Below, in pieces: positions 51,211-59,201 of a stretch of 64,000 nt of DNA (position 1 is the first letter of the stretch; the number at the start of each line of letters is the position of its first letter). The notes beneath the pieces are model-generated. The model was given only the letters and a program-made list of their open reading frames with translations, was not told the origin of the DNA and made no database searches. The translations under genes and the position numbers were made by a program. Location: positions 1,550,001-1,614,000 of the forward strand of contig NZ_CP058334.1 of assembly GCF_013391085.1 (NCBI RefSeq), given 5' to 3'. Source of the stretch: Natronomonas halophila. Its GTDB lineage: Archaea > Halobacteriota > Halobacteria > Halobacteriales > Haloarculaceae.

Positions 51211-51480
51211 CTACGTCGACAGCTGGTCGTGTTGCCAGCCCGGGTCCTGGCCCGTTCGCTCGATCAGTTCGGCCCGGCAGGCCGGACAGTAGTCGGGAAC
51301 CGTCGATTCGCTTCGGGGGACGTACACCGCGCCGCCACACTCCACGCACGCATCCGCGACGATGGTCGCACAGTCCGCGCAAACGTTGAAGTCGTCTACC
51401 GTCAGGTCGCGCAGCGGTTCGAGTTGTTTATCCAGGATATACTCGTCGATGACCGTCTGACAGTGTTGGCACGGTTGCAT
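51211..51480 (-). CDS. Haloarchaeal small zinc-ribbon protein
   Basis: 89 residues from ATG 51480. Four CxxC-type pairs: CQHC (4-7), CADC (33-36), CVEC (44-47) and CPAC (62-65), with DEYILDKQLEPLRDLTVDDFNVC between the first two. It can therefore bind two zinc ions. The sequence is of a conserved haloarchaeal group (possibly DUF7571, from memory). Probably an adaptor or RNA/protein-binding zinc ribbon. It stands alone, convergent with leuS and divergent from cspA. Confidence 0.65.
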   Translation of the reverse strand: MQPCQHCQTVIDEYILDKQLEPLRDLTVDDFNVCADCATIVADACVECGGAVYVPRSESTVPDYCPACRAELIERTGQDPGWQHDQLST

Positions 51481-51659
51481 AGCGATGCTCCTAGTCAGAT
51501 GATACCACACCGTAAATACCTGTCCCCACCGGAAACCCCCGCCGGGCGAGCGGAAACGGTCGTCGAAAACTGCCGAAAACGCCATCTCAGCGCCGGAGGG
51601 TCCATGGTACCTTGACTCTCGGAAGGGTTATCCCCTGATGGGCCATACATTTGTTTGTA

Positions 51660-51866
51660 ATGGCAAACGGTAAGGTTGACTTCTTCAACGACACTGGCGG
51701 CTACGGTTTCATTTCGACTGACAGCGACGAAGTAGACGACGACGAGGACGTTTTCTTCCACATGGAGGACGTCGGCGGCCCGGACCTCGAAGAAGGTCAG
51801 GAAGTCGAGTTCGACATCGAATCATCCCCCAAGGGACCCCGCGCGACGAACCTCGTCCGCAACTAA
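51660..51866 (+). CDS. cspA: Cold-shock domain protein (CspA family)
   Basis: 68 residues from ATG 51660, about 30 bases after GGGTTATCC. RNP1 GGYGFIS (13-19) and RNP2 DVFFHM (30-35) define a single OB-fold that binds single-stranded RNA/DNA. An acidic loop DSDEVDDDED separates them, a halophilic adaptation. The in-frame ATG three codons earlier is inconsistent with the family start. A T-rich TTTCGTTTTCTTC at 51907-51919 is the probable terminator. Expected RNA chaperone. Confidence 0.93.
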   Translation: MANGKVDFFNDTGGYGFISTDSDEVDDDEDVFFHMEDVGGPDLEEGQEVEFDIESSPKGPRATNLVRN

Positions 51867-51906
51867 TTACGAACGTCGTCCGTCGCTGATACCGATGGTC
51901 GTCGAT

Positions 51907-51919
51907 TTCGTTTTCTTCA
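51907..51919 (+). terminator. T-rich terminator of cspA
   Basis: TTTCGTTTTCTTC begins 41 bases after the cspA stop. No stem precedes it, as usual for archaeal T-run termination. Confidence 0.45.
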
Positions 51920-51950
51920 GGAACTACACCGAATAGCGATACGCTCGCCG

Positions 51951-52394
51951 TTAGGCAACCCTCTCGACTTCGGCCAGTACGTCGTCAGCGTGGCCGTCAG
52001 GGTCCATATCGTCGGCGTCGACGACGGCTTTGACTTCGCCGTCGGCCAGGACGAACGTGATTCGGTCGACGAAATCACCGCGTATCTCCACATCGAACGC
52101 CTCGGCTACCTCCCCGTAGGGGTCCGCCAGCAGGTCGAAGGAGAGGTCCTCCTCGTCGGCGAACTCCCGGTGGGAGTCGACATCGTCCGTCGAGACGCCG
52201 TAGACGGTCACACCCGCCCGCCGGAACGATTCGATGTCGGCCTCGAACTGCCGGGCTTCGAGTTGACAGCCCGGCGTGCCGTCCCGCGGGTAGAAGTAGA
52301 CGACCGTCGGCTCCTCGAAGTCCGGCATCACGGTCTCTCCGTTCTGGTTTTTGGCTTCGATAGCCGGTGCGTCCGCGCCTTGCTGTAGCGTCAT
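51951..52394 (-). CDS. Peroxiredoxin, BCP type, single cysteine (copy 2)
   Basis: 147 residues from ATG 52394. Peroxidatic Cys43 in DGTPGCQLEARQF; the resolving cysteine found five residues later in PrxQ is replaced by Arg48, and no other cysteine exists. It therefore works as a 1-Cys enzyme or needs an external thiol such as gamma-glutamylcysteine. It follows the paralogue at 52436-52885 by 41 bases on the same strand. VTVYGVSTDDVDSHREFA is shared almost unchanged between the two copies. Confidence 0.85.
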   Translation of the reverse strand: MTLQQGADAPAIEAKNQNGETVMPDFEEPTVVYFYPRDGTPGCQLEARQFEADIESFRRAGVTVYGVSTDDVDSHREFADEEDLSFDLLADPYGEVAEAFDVEIRGDFVDRITFVLADGEVKAVVDADDMDPDGHADDVLAEVERVA

Positions 52395-52435
52395 GTCCAC
52401 GTGTGGCGGGACGGGACACATCAACCTAATCCGGC

Positions 52436-52885
52436 CTAAAGTGACACGATGCCGTCGTCGAGCATGTCCATCAGCACGTCGCGGGCGTGTCCGTCAGCCG
52501 AAACGCCGCCGTAGACGCGCCGAACCTCGCCGTCAGCCAAGACGAACGTCGTTCGCTCGGCCCGGCCTTGGCTATCCCGCAGCACGCCGAACGCATCGCA
52601 GAGTTCGCCGTCGGGGTCCGCCAGCAGGTCGTAATCGATGCCCTCGCTTTCGGCGAACTCCCGGTGGGAGTCGACGCCGTCCGTCGAGACGCCGTAGACG
52701 GTCACGCCGGCATCGGCGTAGGATTCACGCTCGCGTGCGAACTGGTCGGCCTGCGTCGAACACCCGGGCGTGCCGTCCTCGACGTAGAAGTACAGGACGG
52801 TCGGAACCTCGAAATCGGGGGTGACCGACTCGCCGTGCTGGTTCGACGCTTCGACGTCCGGGGCGGGCTCGCCTACGTCAAGCAT
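52436..52885 (-). CDS. Peroxiredoxin, BCP type, single N-terminal cysteine (copy 3)
   Basis: 149 residues. Peroxidatic Cys42 in DGTPGCSTQADQF; position +5 is Asp instead of the resolving Cys. A second cysteine at 95 (DGELCDAFG) could act as a distant resolving residue, as in some PrxQ forms. Tandem with copy 2 and likely cotranscribed with it. The pair probably arose by duplication after loss of the +5 cysteine, since both lack it. Confidence 0.85.
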   Translation of the reverse strand: MLDVGEPAPDVEASNQHGESVTPDFEVPTVLYFYVEDGTPGCSTQADQFARERESYADAGVTVYGVSTDGVDSHREFAESEGIDYDLLADPDGELCDAFGVLRDSQGRAERTTFVLADGEVRRVYGGVSADGHARDVLMDMLDDGIVSL

Positions 52886-52928
52886 ACCGGCACTTCCGGG
52901 CGAGGCGGGTTAGTGGTTGTCCACGCAC

Positions 52929-53642
52929 CTACAGCGACTCCGCCGTCGCGTAGGCCCTCGCGCGCCAGGCGGCATCGATAGCGACGGTCGCGACGAGGCC
53001 GAGAACCGCCAGAGCCACCGACAGTGACACGGCAAGCGAGGCCGAGAGCGGCGTGGAGAGGACGCCACCGGCCGCGACGGCGACGACCAGCAGTACCGTG
53101 ACAGCGAGACCACCGAATACGACCCGTTCGCGGCCCGGTTCGGGCGGGACGCGGTTCGCGCGGTCGACGCCCCGGGCCAACGACGTCGGCGAGTCGAGAA
53201 CGACGGCGGGGACGACGAAGGCCTCACAGCCGACGACAATCTCGTTCGGTGCTACGTCGTCCTCCGAAACGACGTACTCGGCCAGCGGGCCGACGGCCAC
53301 GCGAGTCTTCAGCCAGCGAGCCAGCGGGACGGCCGCGTTCCGCACCGCAGCGAGCGTCCCACCGAGCGTCGCCGTTCCGCCGCGAGCTTGCCGTCCGACG
53401 GCGTAGGCGACGCCCGCGCCGAACGGATACCAGACGAGCGATACGAGGGCGGCCACCACGACCAGAAGAACGAGATAGAGCAGGCGGCCGAGGCCGCCGA
53501 GAAAGAGCGGATGGACCGACACCGCGCTCGCGTGGAGGACCATCGCCAGTTGCCAGCCGATGGCGGCAACCGCGCCGACGGCGGCCGCGCCGAGGAGCGT
53601 ACAGCCGACGGCCGCCCGCGAGCGGAGCAGGGCCCGAACCAT
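52929..53642 (-). CDS. Six-helix membrane protein, function unknown
   Basis: 237 residues from ATG 53642, about 33 bases after a TTTTTGTC box; the frame start at 53669 would put the box too near. Helices at about 12-35, 46-80 (two), 176-195 and 200-225; a soluble loop (85-165) contains KTRVAVGPLAEYVVSEDDVAPNEIVVGCEAFVVPAVVLDSPTSLARGV. The layout resembles DUF6159-like haloarchaeal membrane proteins. No motif explains a function. It lies between the peroxiredoxins and uvrB on the same strand. Confidence 0.6.
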   Translation of the reverse strand: MVRALLRSRAAVGCTLLGAAAVGAVAAIGWQLAMVLHASAVSVHPLFLGGLGRLLYLVLLVVVAALVSLVWYPFGAGVAYAVGRQARGGTATLGGTLAAVRNAAVPLARWLKTRVAVGPLAEYVVSEDDVAPNEIVVGCEAFVVPAVVLDSPTSLARGVDRANRVPPEPGRERVVFGGLAVTVLLVVAVAAGGVLSTPLSASLAVSLSVALAVLGLVATVAIDAAWRARAYATAESL

Positions 53643-53683
53643 GTTCCTAACCTGCCCGGCGGCTGACAAAAATCCCGGGGCAG

Positions 53684-55735
53684 TCAGAACTCGTCGTCGG
53701 GCGTGGGGACGCCCTCGTCGGGGTCGTCGAGTTCCTCGAAGGTCTGTCGCAACTCGCGGATGCGGTCCCGGATGTCGGCCGCGAGTTCGAATTCGAGATT
53801 CTCGGCGGCCTCGTTCATCCGGTCTTCGAGTCGTTCGATGAGTTCTTCGGCCTCGTCGACGGAGTCGGCCTCGACACCCGCCACGCCGTCGGTGTCGGTT
53901 TCGGCGCCCGGCAGGTTCGTCTCGCCGACTTCCTTCTCGATGGTCCGCGGTTCGTGGCCGTGTTCCTCGTTGAACTCGGTCTGAATCTCGCGACGGCGGC
54001 GGGTCTCCTCGATGGCGGATTGCATCGAATCCGTCTCGTCGTCGGCGTAGAGCACGACCTTGCCGTTGACGTTCCGAGCCGCTCGACCCATCGTCTGGAC
54101 GAGTGTCGTCTCCGAGCGGAGGAACCCCTCCTGGTCGGCATCGAGGATGGCGACCAGTGAGACTTCGGGGATGTCCAGACCTTCCCGGAGGAGGTTGATG
54201 CCGACCAAGATCTGAATCTCGCCGAGACGGAGCGACCGGATGAGTTCGTGGCGTTCCAGCGTGTCCGTCTCGTCGTGCATGTAGGCCACGTCGATGCCCG
54301 CACCTTCCAGATACTCCGTGAGGTCCTCGGCCATCCGTTTGGTCAGGGTCGTCACCAGCACGCGCTCGTCGTCGGGCGTGTTCTCGATGCGTTCGAGGAC
54401 ATCCTCGACCTGTCCTTCGGCCGGTGACACCTCGACTTCGGGGTCGACGAGGTACGTGGGCCGGACGATCTGTTCGACGATCTGGGCCGAGTGTTCCCGC
54501 TCGTAATCGCCCGGCGTCGCCGAGACGTAGAGCGTGCGGTCGGTCTTCTCCTCGAACTCCTCGAAGGTCAAGGGGCGGTTATCGTAGGCCGTCGGCAGGC
54601 GGAAGCCGTTCTCGACCAGCGAGTCCTTCCGGGATTTGTCGCCCTCGTATTGGCCCTTAATCTGTGGGATGGTCTGGTGGGATTCGTCGATGACCGTCAG
54701 GAAGTCGTCGGGGAAGTAATCCAGCAGCGTGTAGGGCGCGTCTCCCGATTCGCGGTCCGACATGTGGACCGAGTAGTTCTCGATGCCCGAGCAGTGGCCC
54801 GTCTCCCGGAGCATCTCGATGTCGAAGGTGGTCCGTTCCTCGATGCGCTGGGCAGCGACCATGTCGCCCTGCCGCTCGAAGTAGCTGACCCGCTCTTCCA
54901 TCAGATCCTCGATTTCTCTGATTGCGCGTTCGAGGCGCTGTTCCGGGATGGAGTAGTGTTCCGCCGGGTGGACCAGCGCGGCGGGTTCCTGGGAGACGAC
55001 GTCGCCTTTCAGTACGTCGACCTTCATGATGCGGTCGATTTCGTCGCCCCAGAACTCCACGCGGAGGGCGTGGCGGCCGTACATCGGATAGACTTCGACG
55101 GTGTCACCGCGCACGCGGAAGGTACCCTGCTGGAAGTCGACGTCGTTGCGCTCGTAGTTCAGGTCGACCAGCCGTTTCAGCAGATCGTCGCGGCCCATCT
55201 CCGCGCCCTGCTCCAGTCGGAGGGCCATGTTCTCGTAGTTGCCCGGGTCACCTAGGCCGTAGATGGCCGACACGGAGGCGACGACGATGACATCGTCGCG
55301 GGTCAAGAGGGAGCGCGTCGCGGAGTGGCGGAGGCGCTCGATTTCCTCGTTGATGGACATGTCCTTGTCGATGTAGGTGTCCGTCTGCTCGACGTAGGCC
55401 TCGGGCTGGTAGTAGTCGTAATAGGAGACGAAGTACTCGACGGCGTTGTTCGGAAACAGGTTGCGGAACTCCTCGTAGAGTTGGGCGGCGAGCGTCTTGT
55501 TGTGCGCGAGGACGAGCGTCGGCTGCTGGAGGTCTTCGAGGACCCACGAGACGGTATTTGTCTTGCCGGAGCCCGTCACCCCGAGGAGGGTCTGTTTTTC
55601 GGCCCCGCTCTCGTAGCCCTCGACCAACTGCCGGATGGCGTCGGGTTGGTCGCCCGCGGGGTCGAACGGCGCGTCGACCTCCAGCGGGCGGTCGAGGTCG
55701 GGACGGTCAGGCTGGAGTGGCCCGGTGTCGCTCAT
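53684..55735 (-). CDS. uvrB: Excinuclease ABC subunit B
   Basis: 683 residues from ATG 55735 ([14 protein letters not shown]), the family-like start within a longer open frame. Walker A GVTGSGKT (52-59), beta-hairpin region [21 protein letters not shown], motif [14 protein letters not shown], motif [16 protein letters not shown], and the C-terminal UVR motif [30 protein letters not shown] for UvrC contact. Bacterial-type nucleotide excision repair, acquired by haloarchaea. uvrA and uvrC are not in this window. A damage-strand helicase/loader. Confidence 0.97.
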   Translation of the reverse strand: MSDTGPLQPDRPDLDRPLEVDAPFDPAGDQPDAIRQLVEGYESGAEKQTLLGVTGSGKTNTVSWVLEDLQQPTLVLAHNKTLAAQLYEEFRNLFPNNAVEYFVSYYDYYQPEAYVEQTDTYIDKDMSINEEIERLRHSATRSLLTRDDVIVVASVSAIYGLGDPGNYENMALRLEQGAEMGRDDLLKRLVDLNYERNDVDFQQGTFRVRGDTVEVYPMYGRHALRVEFWGDEIDRIMKVDVLKGDVVSQEPAALVHPAEHYSIPEQRLERAIREIEDLMEERVSYFERQGDMVAAQRIEERTTFDIEMLRETGHCSGIENYSVHMSDRESGDAPYTLLDYFPDDFLTVIDESHQTIPQIKGQYEGDKSRKDSLVENGFRLPTAYDNRPLTFEEFEEKTDRTLYVSATPGDYEREHSAQIVEQIVRPTYLVDPEVEVSPAEGQVEDVLERIENTPDDERVLVTTLTKRMAEDLTEYLEGAGIDVAYMHDETDTLERHELIRSLRLGEIQILVGINLLREGLDIPEVSLVAILDADQEGFLRSETTLVQTMGRAARNVNGKVVLYADDETDSMQSAIEETRRRREIQTEFNEEHGHEPRTIEKEVGETNLPGAETDTDGVAGVEADSVDEAEELIERLEDRMNEAAENLEFELAADIRDRIRELRQTFEELDDPDEGVPTPDDEF

Positions 55736-55844
55736 TATCCGAGTGTAGGGGCCGACGCACTTGAGGCGCACGCCAGCGGCCGATAGCGGACGAAGTGTTG
55801 TTCGAAACCACGACATTATAAGAGGGCCGCACCCACCCACGCCC

Positions 55845-56138
55845 ATGACCGTCGAAGTACGCCTCATCGGCCCCGAGGGGAACGAAACCCACGAGTTCGA
55901 CGACGAGGCGGCCGACCGACTATGCCGACCGACCACTCTCGAACTCCTGCGAACGCTGGCCAGCGAGGAGCCAACGAGTATCCGCGAGGCCGCCCGGCTG
56001 GTGGACCGCGACGTCCGGCAGGTCCACGACAACCTCTGGAAACTTGGCGAACTCGGCCTCGTGGAGTTCGACCGGAGCGGCCAGTCCCACCGGCCGTTCG
56101 TCACTTACGAGCGTATCGAAGTCGAAATCGACCTCTAG
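55845..56138 (+). CDS. Small winged-helix DNA-binding protein
   Basis: 97 residues from ATG 55845, about 25-31 bases after ATTATAAG. Helix-turn-helix at about 31-75: [49 protein letters not shown], a MarR/HVO_A0114-like pattern. The N-terminal 25 residues add a short beta part ([16 protein letters not shown]). It ends four bases inside the convergent CbtA gene. It is the only regulator near the cobalt/cobalamin genes, so a link to the shared dyad is possible but unsupported. Confidence 0.75.
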   Translation: MTVEVRLIGPEGNETHEFDDEAADRLCRPTTLELLRTLASEEPTSIREAARLVDRDVRQVHDNLWKLGELGLVEFDRSGQSHRPFVTYERIEVEIDL

Positions 56139-56857
56139 TCGGCCGCTATCGGGCGAACGTCCGGGGGCCGCTCAGTTCGACTGCTTTTCAGGCGGGCGTG
56201 CGTTGCCGCGGTGATTCCCCACAGACCGAGTTGCCCAACGACAATCGCGCCGACGTAGAGCGACTCGAAGGACGCGGGGAGCGCGCTCTCGTAGGTCGGC
56301 GACGGTGCGACGAGGACCGCCACGCCGACGATTGCCGTGAAAACGGCGACGCCAGCGACGCCCGCAACGGCGTTTCCGTGGTCCGACAGACGAGTATATA
56401 TCGAACCCGCCGCGAGGCAGGCAATCGCACCCGTCGCTATCAGGCCGACGTATAAATACCGGCTCGTCCCAACGGCGAGACTCGTTTCGACGCCCGGCGC
56501 GGCCGGCGGCAGGACGAGCCACGGGACGCCCGAGACGGTCAGGAAGCCGGCGAGGCCCAGCAGGTAGCTCTGCCCGCGTTCGGGTAGCGCCGGTTCGACG
56601 AGGAAGGCGACGACCCCGAAGACGACGACGCCGAACAGCAGGCCGAGGGCGACGCCGCTGCCGACCGAGATGGCCTGCATCAGCCCCTCGCTGACGAGCG
56701 GTTCGGAGACCTCATGGGCGTGTTCGTGGGCGTGGCTTTCGTGAGCCAGCGTCTCGGCGTGTGCGACCAGCGGGTTGCCGACAAGCGCCATGTAGAGGCC
56801 GTAGGCGCCGCCGCCGACGGCGCCCGCGAGCGCGCCGCGCTGCAGGTAGTCGTACAT
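56135..56857 (-). CDS. cbtA: Cobalt transporter subunit CbtA
   Basis: 240 residues, five to six transmembrane helices, with a histidine-rich loop after the first helix (HAETLAHESHAHEHAHE, seven histidines between 33 and 48) that can capture metal. VSEGLMQAISVGSGVALGLLFGVVVFGVVAF and the long Pro/Gly-rich helical block match CbtA. Its ATG overlaps the CbtB stop (TGATG), the standard cbtB-cbtA order. Together they are proposed to take up cobalt for cobalamin synthesis; the context with chelatase genes supports this. Confidence 0.88.
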   Translation of the reverse strand: MYDYLQRGALAGAVGGGAYGLYMALVGNPLVAHAETLAHESHAHEHAHEVSEPLVSEGLMQAISVGSGVALGLLFGVVVFGVVAFLVEPALPERGQSYLLGLAGFLTVSGVPWLVLPPAAPGVETSLAVGTSRYLYVGLIATGAIACLAAGSIYTRLSDHGNAVAGVAGVAVFTAIVGVAVLVAPSPTYESALPASFESLYVGAIVVGQLGLWGITAATHARLKSSRTERPPDVRPIAAD

Positions 56858-57045
56858 CAGTGACAGATGACACCGGCGACGTGGCGGCCGTTGTGCATGG
56901 CGTCGTGGACGAGCGGGTCGCCCGCAAAGGCCAGCAGGAACAGCCCCAGCGTGATGGCGGCGAGGCCGAGCGCGACCTGCGTCGGCGAGAGCGTCCCAGC
57001 GGCGGTGTCGATACGGTCCGAAACGGTGTCGTTTGCGACCGGCAT
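56857..57045 (-). CDS. cbtB: Cobalt transporter subunit CbtB
   Basis: 62 residues with one transmembrane helix (about 22-41) and a metal-binding C-terminus AGDPLVHDAMHNGRHVAGVICH (His47, His51, His55, Cys61, His62), the CbtB hallmark. It is the small partner of CbtA. It lies 40 bases after the chelatase gene chlID and may be read from it or from its own promoter, in which a dyad shared with the cobN/chlID promoter is found. Confidence 0.9.
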   Translation of the reverse strand: MPVANDTVSDRIDTAAGTLSPTQVALGLAAITLGLFLLAFAGDPLVHDAMHNGRHVAGVICH

Positions 57046-57053
57046 TTTAAATC

Positions 57054-57072
57054 CACTTGTTTAAAGAACAAG
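57054..57072 (-). promoter_or_regulatory. Dyad in front of cbtB, shared with the cobN/chlID promoter
   Basis: CTTGTT (57056-57061), TAAAG, AACAAG (57067-57072) is a perfect 6-bp inverted repeat. On the minus strand it reads CTTGTTCTTTAAACAAGTG and covers -27 to -9 relative to the cbtB ATG, downstream of a possible TTTTAC box at the chlID stop. The minus-strand form TTGTTCTTTAAACAAGTG matches TTGTGCTAATACAAGTG in front of chlID. Confidence 0.6.
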
Positions 57073-57085
57073 CAAGGTTGTAAAA

Positions 57086-59167
57086 CTATCGCCGCGCGTT
57101 CGCCACCGCCTGCTCGATACGTTCGGGCGTCAGCGCGTCCAGCGGCACGCGGTCGCCCTCCGTGGCGGCGACGACCTCCGAAAGCAGGCCGCGCTCGTCG
57201 CCCGCTTCGACACAGACCACGCGGGCGCCCGTTTCGGCGAGCGCCGCCGCAGCACGGCGGGTGTCGGCCGTCGGATTATCGGCCGCGTTGGCCCGGCCGT
57301 CCGAGACGACGACCACGACCGCAGCCTCCGGGTCCGCGCGGTCGACGACTTCCGCGGCGCTCCGCAGGCCCGCTGGCAGGGGCGTCCGGTCGCCGGTCGG
57401 CAGGTCCTTCAGGTGTCGCGCCGCGAGCGTCACCGAATCCGTCGGCGGCAGGAGTACCTCGGCCTCGTCGCCCGCGAAGGCGACGACGGAGACGCTGTCG
57501 CGCTCGGTGTAGGCGTCCTCCAGCAAGTCGAGGGTAACGCCCTTGGCCGTCCGCATCGCCGACCGCATCGACGCACTCGCGTCGACGGCGAAGACGACGA
57601 GCGCCTCGCCCTCACCGGAGCGGACCGACCGCCGGAGATCGCGCGTCTCGACGCCGTCGGCGCCCCGACTGGCCGCCGCCCGGACCGAGGCGGCGGCGTC
57701 GACTCCGTGGCCATTTTCGGCCGGTTCGGTGCGCACGCGCGTCCCGCGATTGCCGGTCGCCGGTGCCGCGGCCGCTCGGCCCGTTCCCTCAGCACCGTCG
57801 ATTTCGGATGCCTCGACATCCGGCGAAATGGCGTCGGTAGGTGCCTCGCGCTGCTGGCCCGGGACGAGCGGCGTCGCTTCCTCGGGGTCATCGGAGTCAG
57901 CGTCGGTATCGTCACCGGCCTCGGCCCCCGGTTCGGCCGCCTCGGCGTCGTCGGCCTCGCTCGGTTGCGGGGCCGGCTGCTGGTCGGGTGTGGGGGGGTC
58001 ACCGTCGTCGGACTCGTCACCGGGGTTGGCAGAGTCATCGGACGGTTCGCCGCCCTCGGCGTCTTCCCTGTCGTCGGCCTCGCCCTCATCCTCGCCTTCG
58101 GGTTCCGGCTCTTCCTCGGGATCAGTCTCCTCATCGTCCGCCTCCTCGCCTTCCTCACCCTCCTCGTCCTCGTCGAAGTGATCGTCAATGACATCCTCGG
58201 CGTCCGGTGCGTCCTCGAAGGGCCGGGACTGCATCCGGTGGGCAAGCGCGAGTTCCGCCGCGCGTTCGAGGTCAGCGTCGGTGACGGTCGGTCGGCCGTC
58301 CAGCGCCGCCAGCGCTCGCGCCGACCGGGCAGTCGCTATGTCGGCGCGATGGCCTTCGACGCCCGCTTCGAGACAGAGTTCCGCGATATCGCGCTTCTGC
58401 TCGTCGGTGAGTTCGACCTCGCCCAGCATCTCGCGGGCCTGCCGAAGCCGTCGGCGGTAGTCGGTGGTGTCGTCTGCCCGACCGGAATCGCCGAGGTTGT
58501 CGTCGATAATGGCGACGCGATCCTCGACGTCGCGCTCACCGCGAACCTCGACGGAGAGGGCGAATCGGTCCCGGAGTTGGGGCCGGAGGTCGCCTTCCTC
58601 GGGGTTCATCGTCCCGACGAGGGTGAACTCGGCGGGATGGGCGACGCTGACGCCGTCGCGTTCGACACGGTTCTCGCCGGAAGCGGCAGCGTCGAGCAGA
58701 ACGTCGACGAGGTGGTCGTCGAGTAGGTTCACCTCGTCGACGTAGAGGATACCGCGATTGGCGCGGGCCAGGAGGCCGGGGTCGAACTCGGTCTCGCCGG
58801 CCAGCGCGTCCGAGACGGAGAGGGTACCGACGACGCGCTCGCGGGTCGCGCCCAGCGGCAGGGTAACCAGCGGGACGGGTCGCGTCTCCACCGGCAGAAA
58901 CGCGCGCTCGCGGCAGTCGTTGCATTGCTGCGAGCGGTCGTCGGGCGGACAGCCGTAGGGGCAATCCGCCACGGCGCGCTGGTCGGGCAGGAGGTCGGCC
59001 AGTCCCCGCACCAGCGTGGATTTGGCGGTGCCCTTCTCGCCGGTGGCGAGCAGGCCGTCAAGCCCGTCGTCGGCCGCGACGGTCAGGAGCGCCTCCTTCA
59101 GTCGCTCCTGGCCCACGACCGCGCCGAACGGCGTGGAAACGCTTTTGGTTTCGGCGAAATCAAACAC
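57086..59167 (-). CDS. chlID: Cobaltochelatase ChlI/ChlD fusion (AAA+ plus VWA)
   Basis: 693 residues from GTG 59167, about 27 bases after a GATAAAC box and matching the family start; a TTG ten codons earlier also opens the frame. N-terminal AAA+ domain with GEKGTAKST (about 43-51) and LYVDEVNLLDDH, a zinc-like cluster CPYGCPPDDRSQQCNDC; then an extremely acidic linker of about 150 residues; then a VWA domain with the MIDAS motif DASASMRS. It drives ATP-dependent insertion of cobalt by CobN. Divergent from cobN by 34 bases and followed by the cobalt transporter genes. Confidence 0.9.
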   Translation of the reverse strand: MFDFAETKSVSTPFGAVVGQERLKEALLTVAADDGLDGLLATGEKGTAKSTLVRGLADLLPDQRAVADCPYGCPPDDRSQQCNDCRERAFLPVETRPVPLVTLPLGATRERVVGTLSVSDALAGETEFDPGLLARANRGILYVDEVNLLDDHLVDVLLDAAASGENRVERDGVSVAHPAEFTLVGTMNPEEGDLRPQLRDRFALSVEVRGERDVEDRVAIIDDNLGDSGRADDTTDYRRRLRQAREMLGEVELTDEQKRDIAELCLEAGVEGHRADIATARSARALAALDGRPTVTDADLERAAELALAHRMQSRPFEDAPDAEDVIDDHFDEDEEGEEGEEADDEETDPEEEPEPEGEDEGEADDREDAEGGEPSDDSANPGDESDDGDPPTPDQQPAPQPSEADDAEAAEPGAEAGDDTDADSDDPEEATPLVPGQQREAPTDAISPDVEASEIDGAEGTGRAAAAPATGNRGTRVRTEPAENGHGVDAAASVRAAASRGADGVETRDLRRSVRSGEGEALVVFAVDASASMRSAMRTAKGVTLDLLEDAYTERDSVSVVAFAGDEAEVLLPPTDSVTLAARHLKDLPTGDRTPLPAGLRSAAEVVDRADPEAAVVVVVSDGRANAADNPTADTRRAAAALAETGARVVCVEAGDERGLLSEVVAATEGDRVPLDALTPERIEQAVANARR

Positions 59168-59183
59168 ACTTGTATTAGCACAA
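59167..59183. promoter_or_regulatory. Shared dyad in the 34-bp chlID/cobN divergent promoter
   Basis: TTGT (59170-59173), ATTAGC, ACAA (59180-59183), preceded by CAC. On the chlID strand it reads TTGTGCTAATACAAGTG, agreeing with the cbtB site at 14 of 17 positions with one gap. It abuts the chlID start and overlies the likely TATA (TTGTATTAG) of cobN, so one protein bound here could block both genes. TATA boxes of the two genes overlap head to head. Confidence 0.6.
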
Positions 59184-59201
59184 CGCGAGTTTATCAATAT
59201 T

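Noticed and set aside
53684-56104. Extended uvrB start at 56104
   Set aside because: The extra 123 codons overlap the divergent winged-helix gene and its promoter and lack family sequence; ATG 55735 gives the normal uvrB N-terminus.
59168-59201. Cobalamin riboswitch before cobN or chlID
   Set aside because: The divergent gap is 34 bases, far too short for the aptamer. A protein operator is a better explanation for the dyad there.
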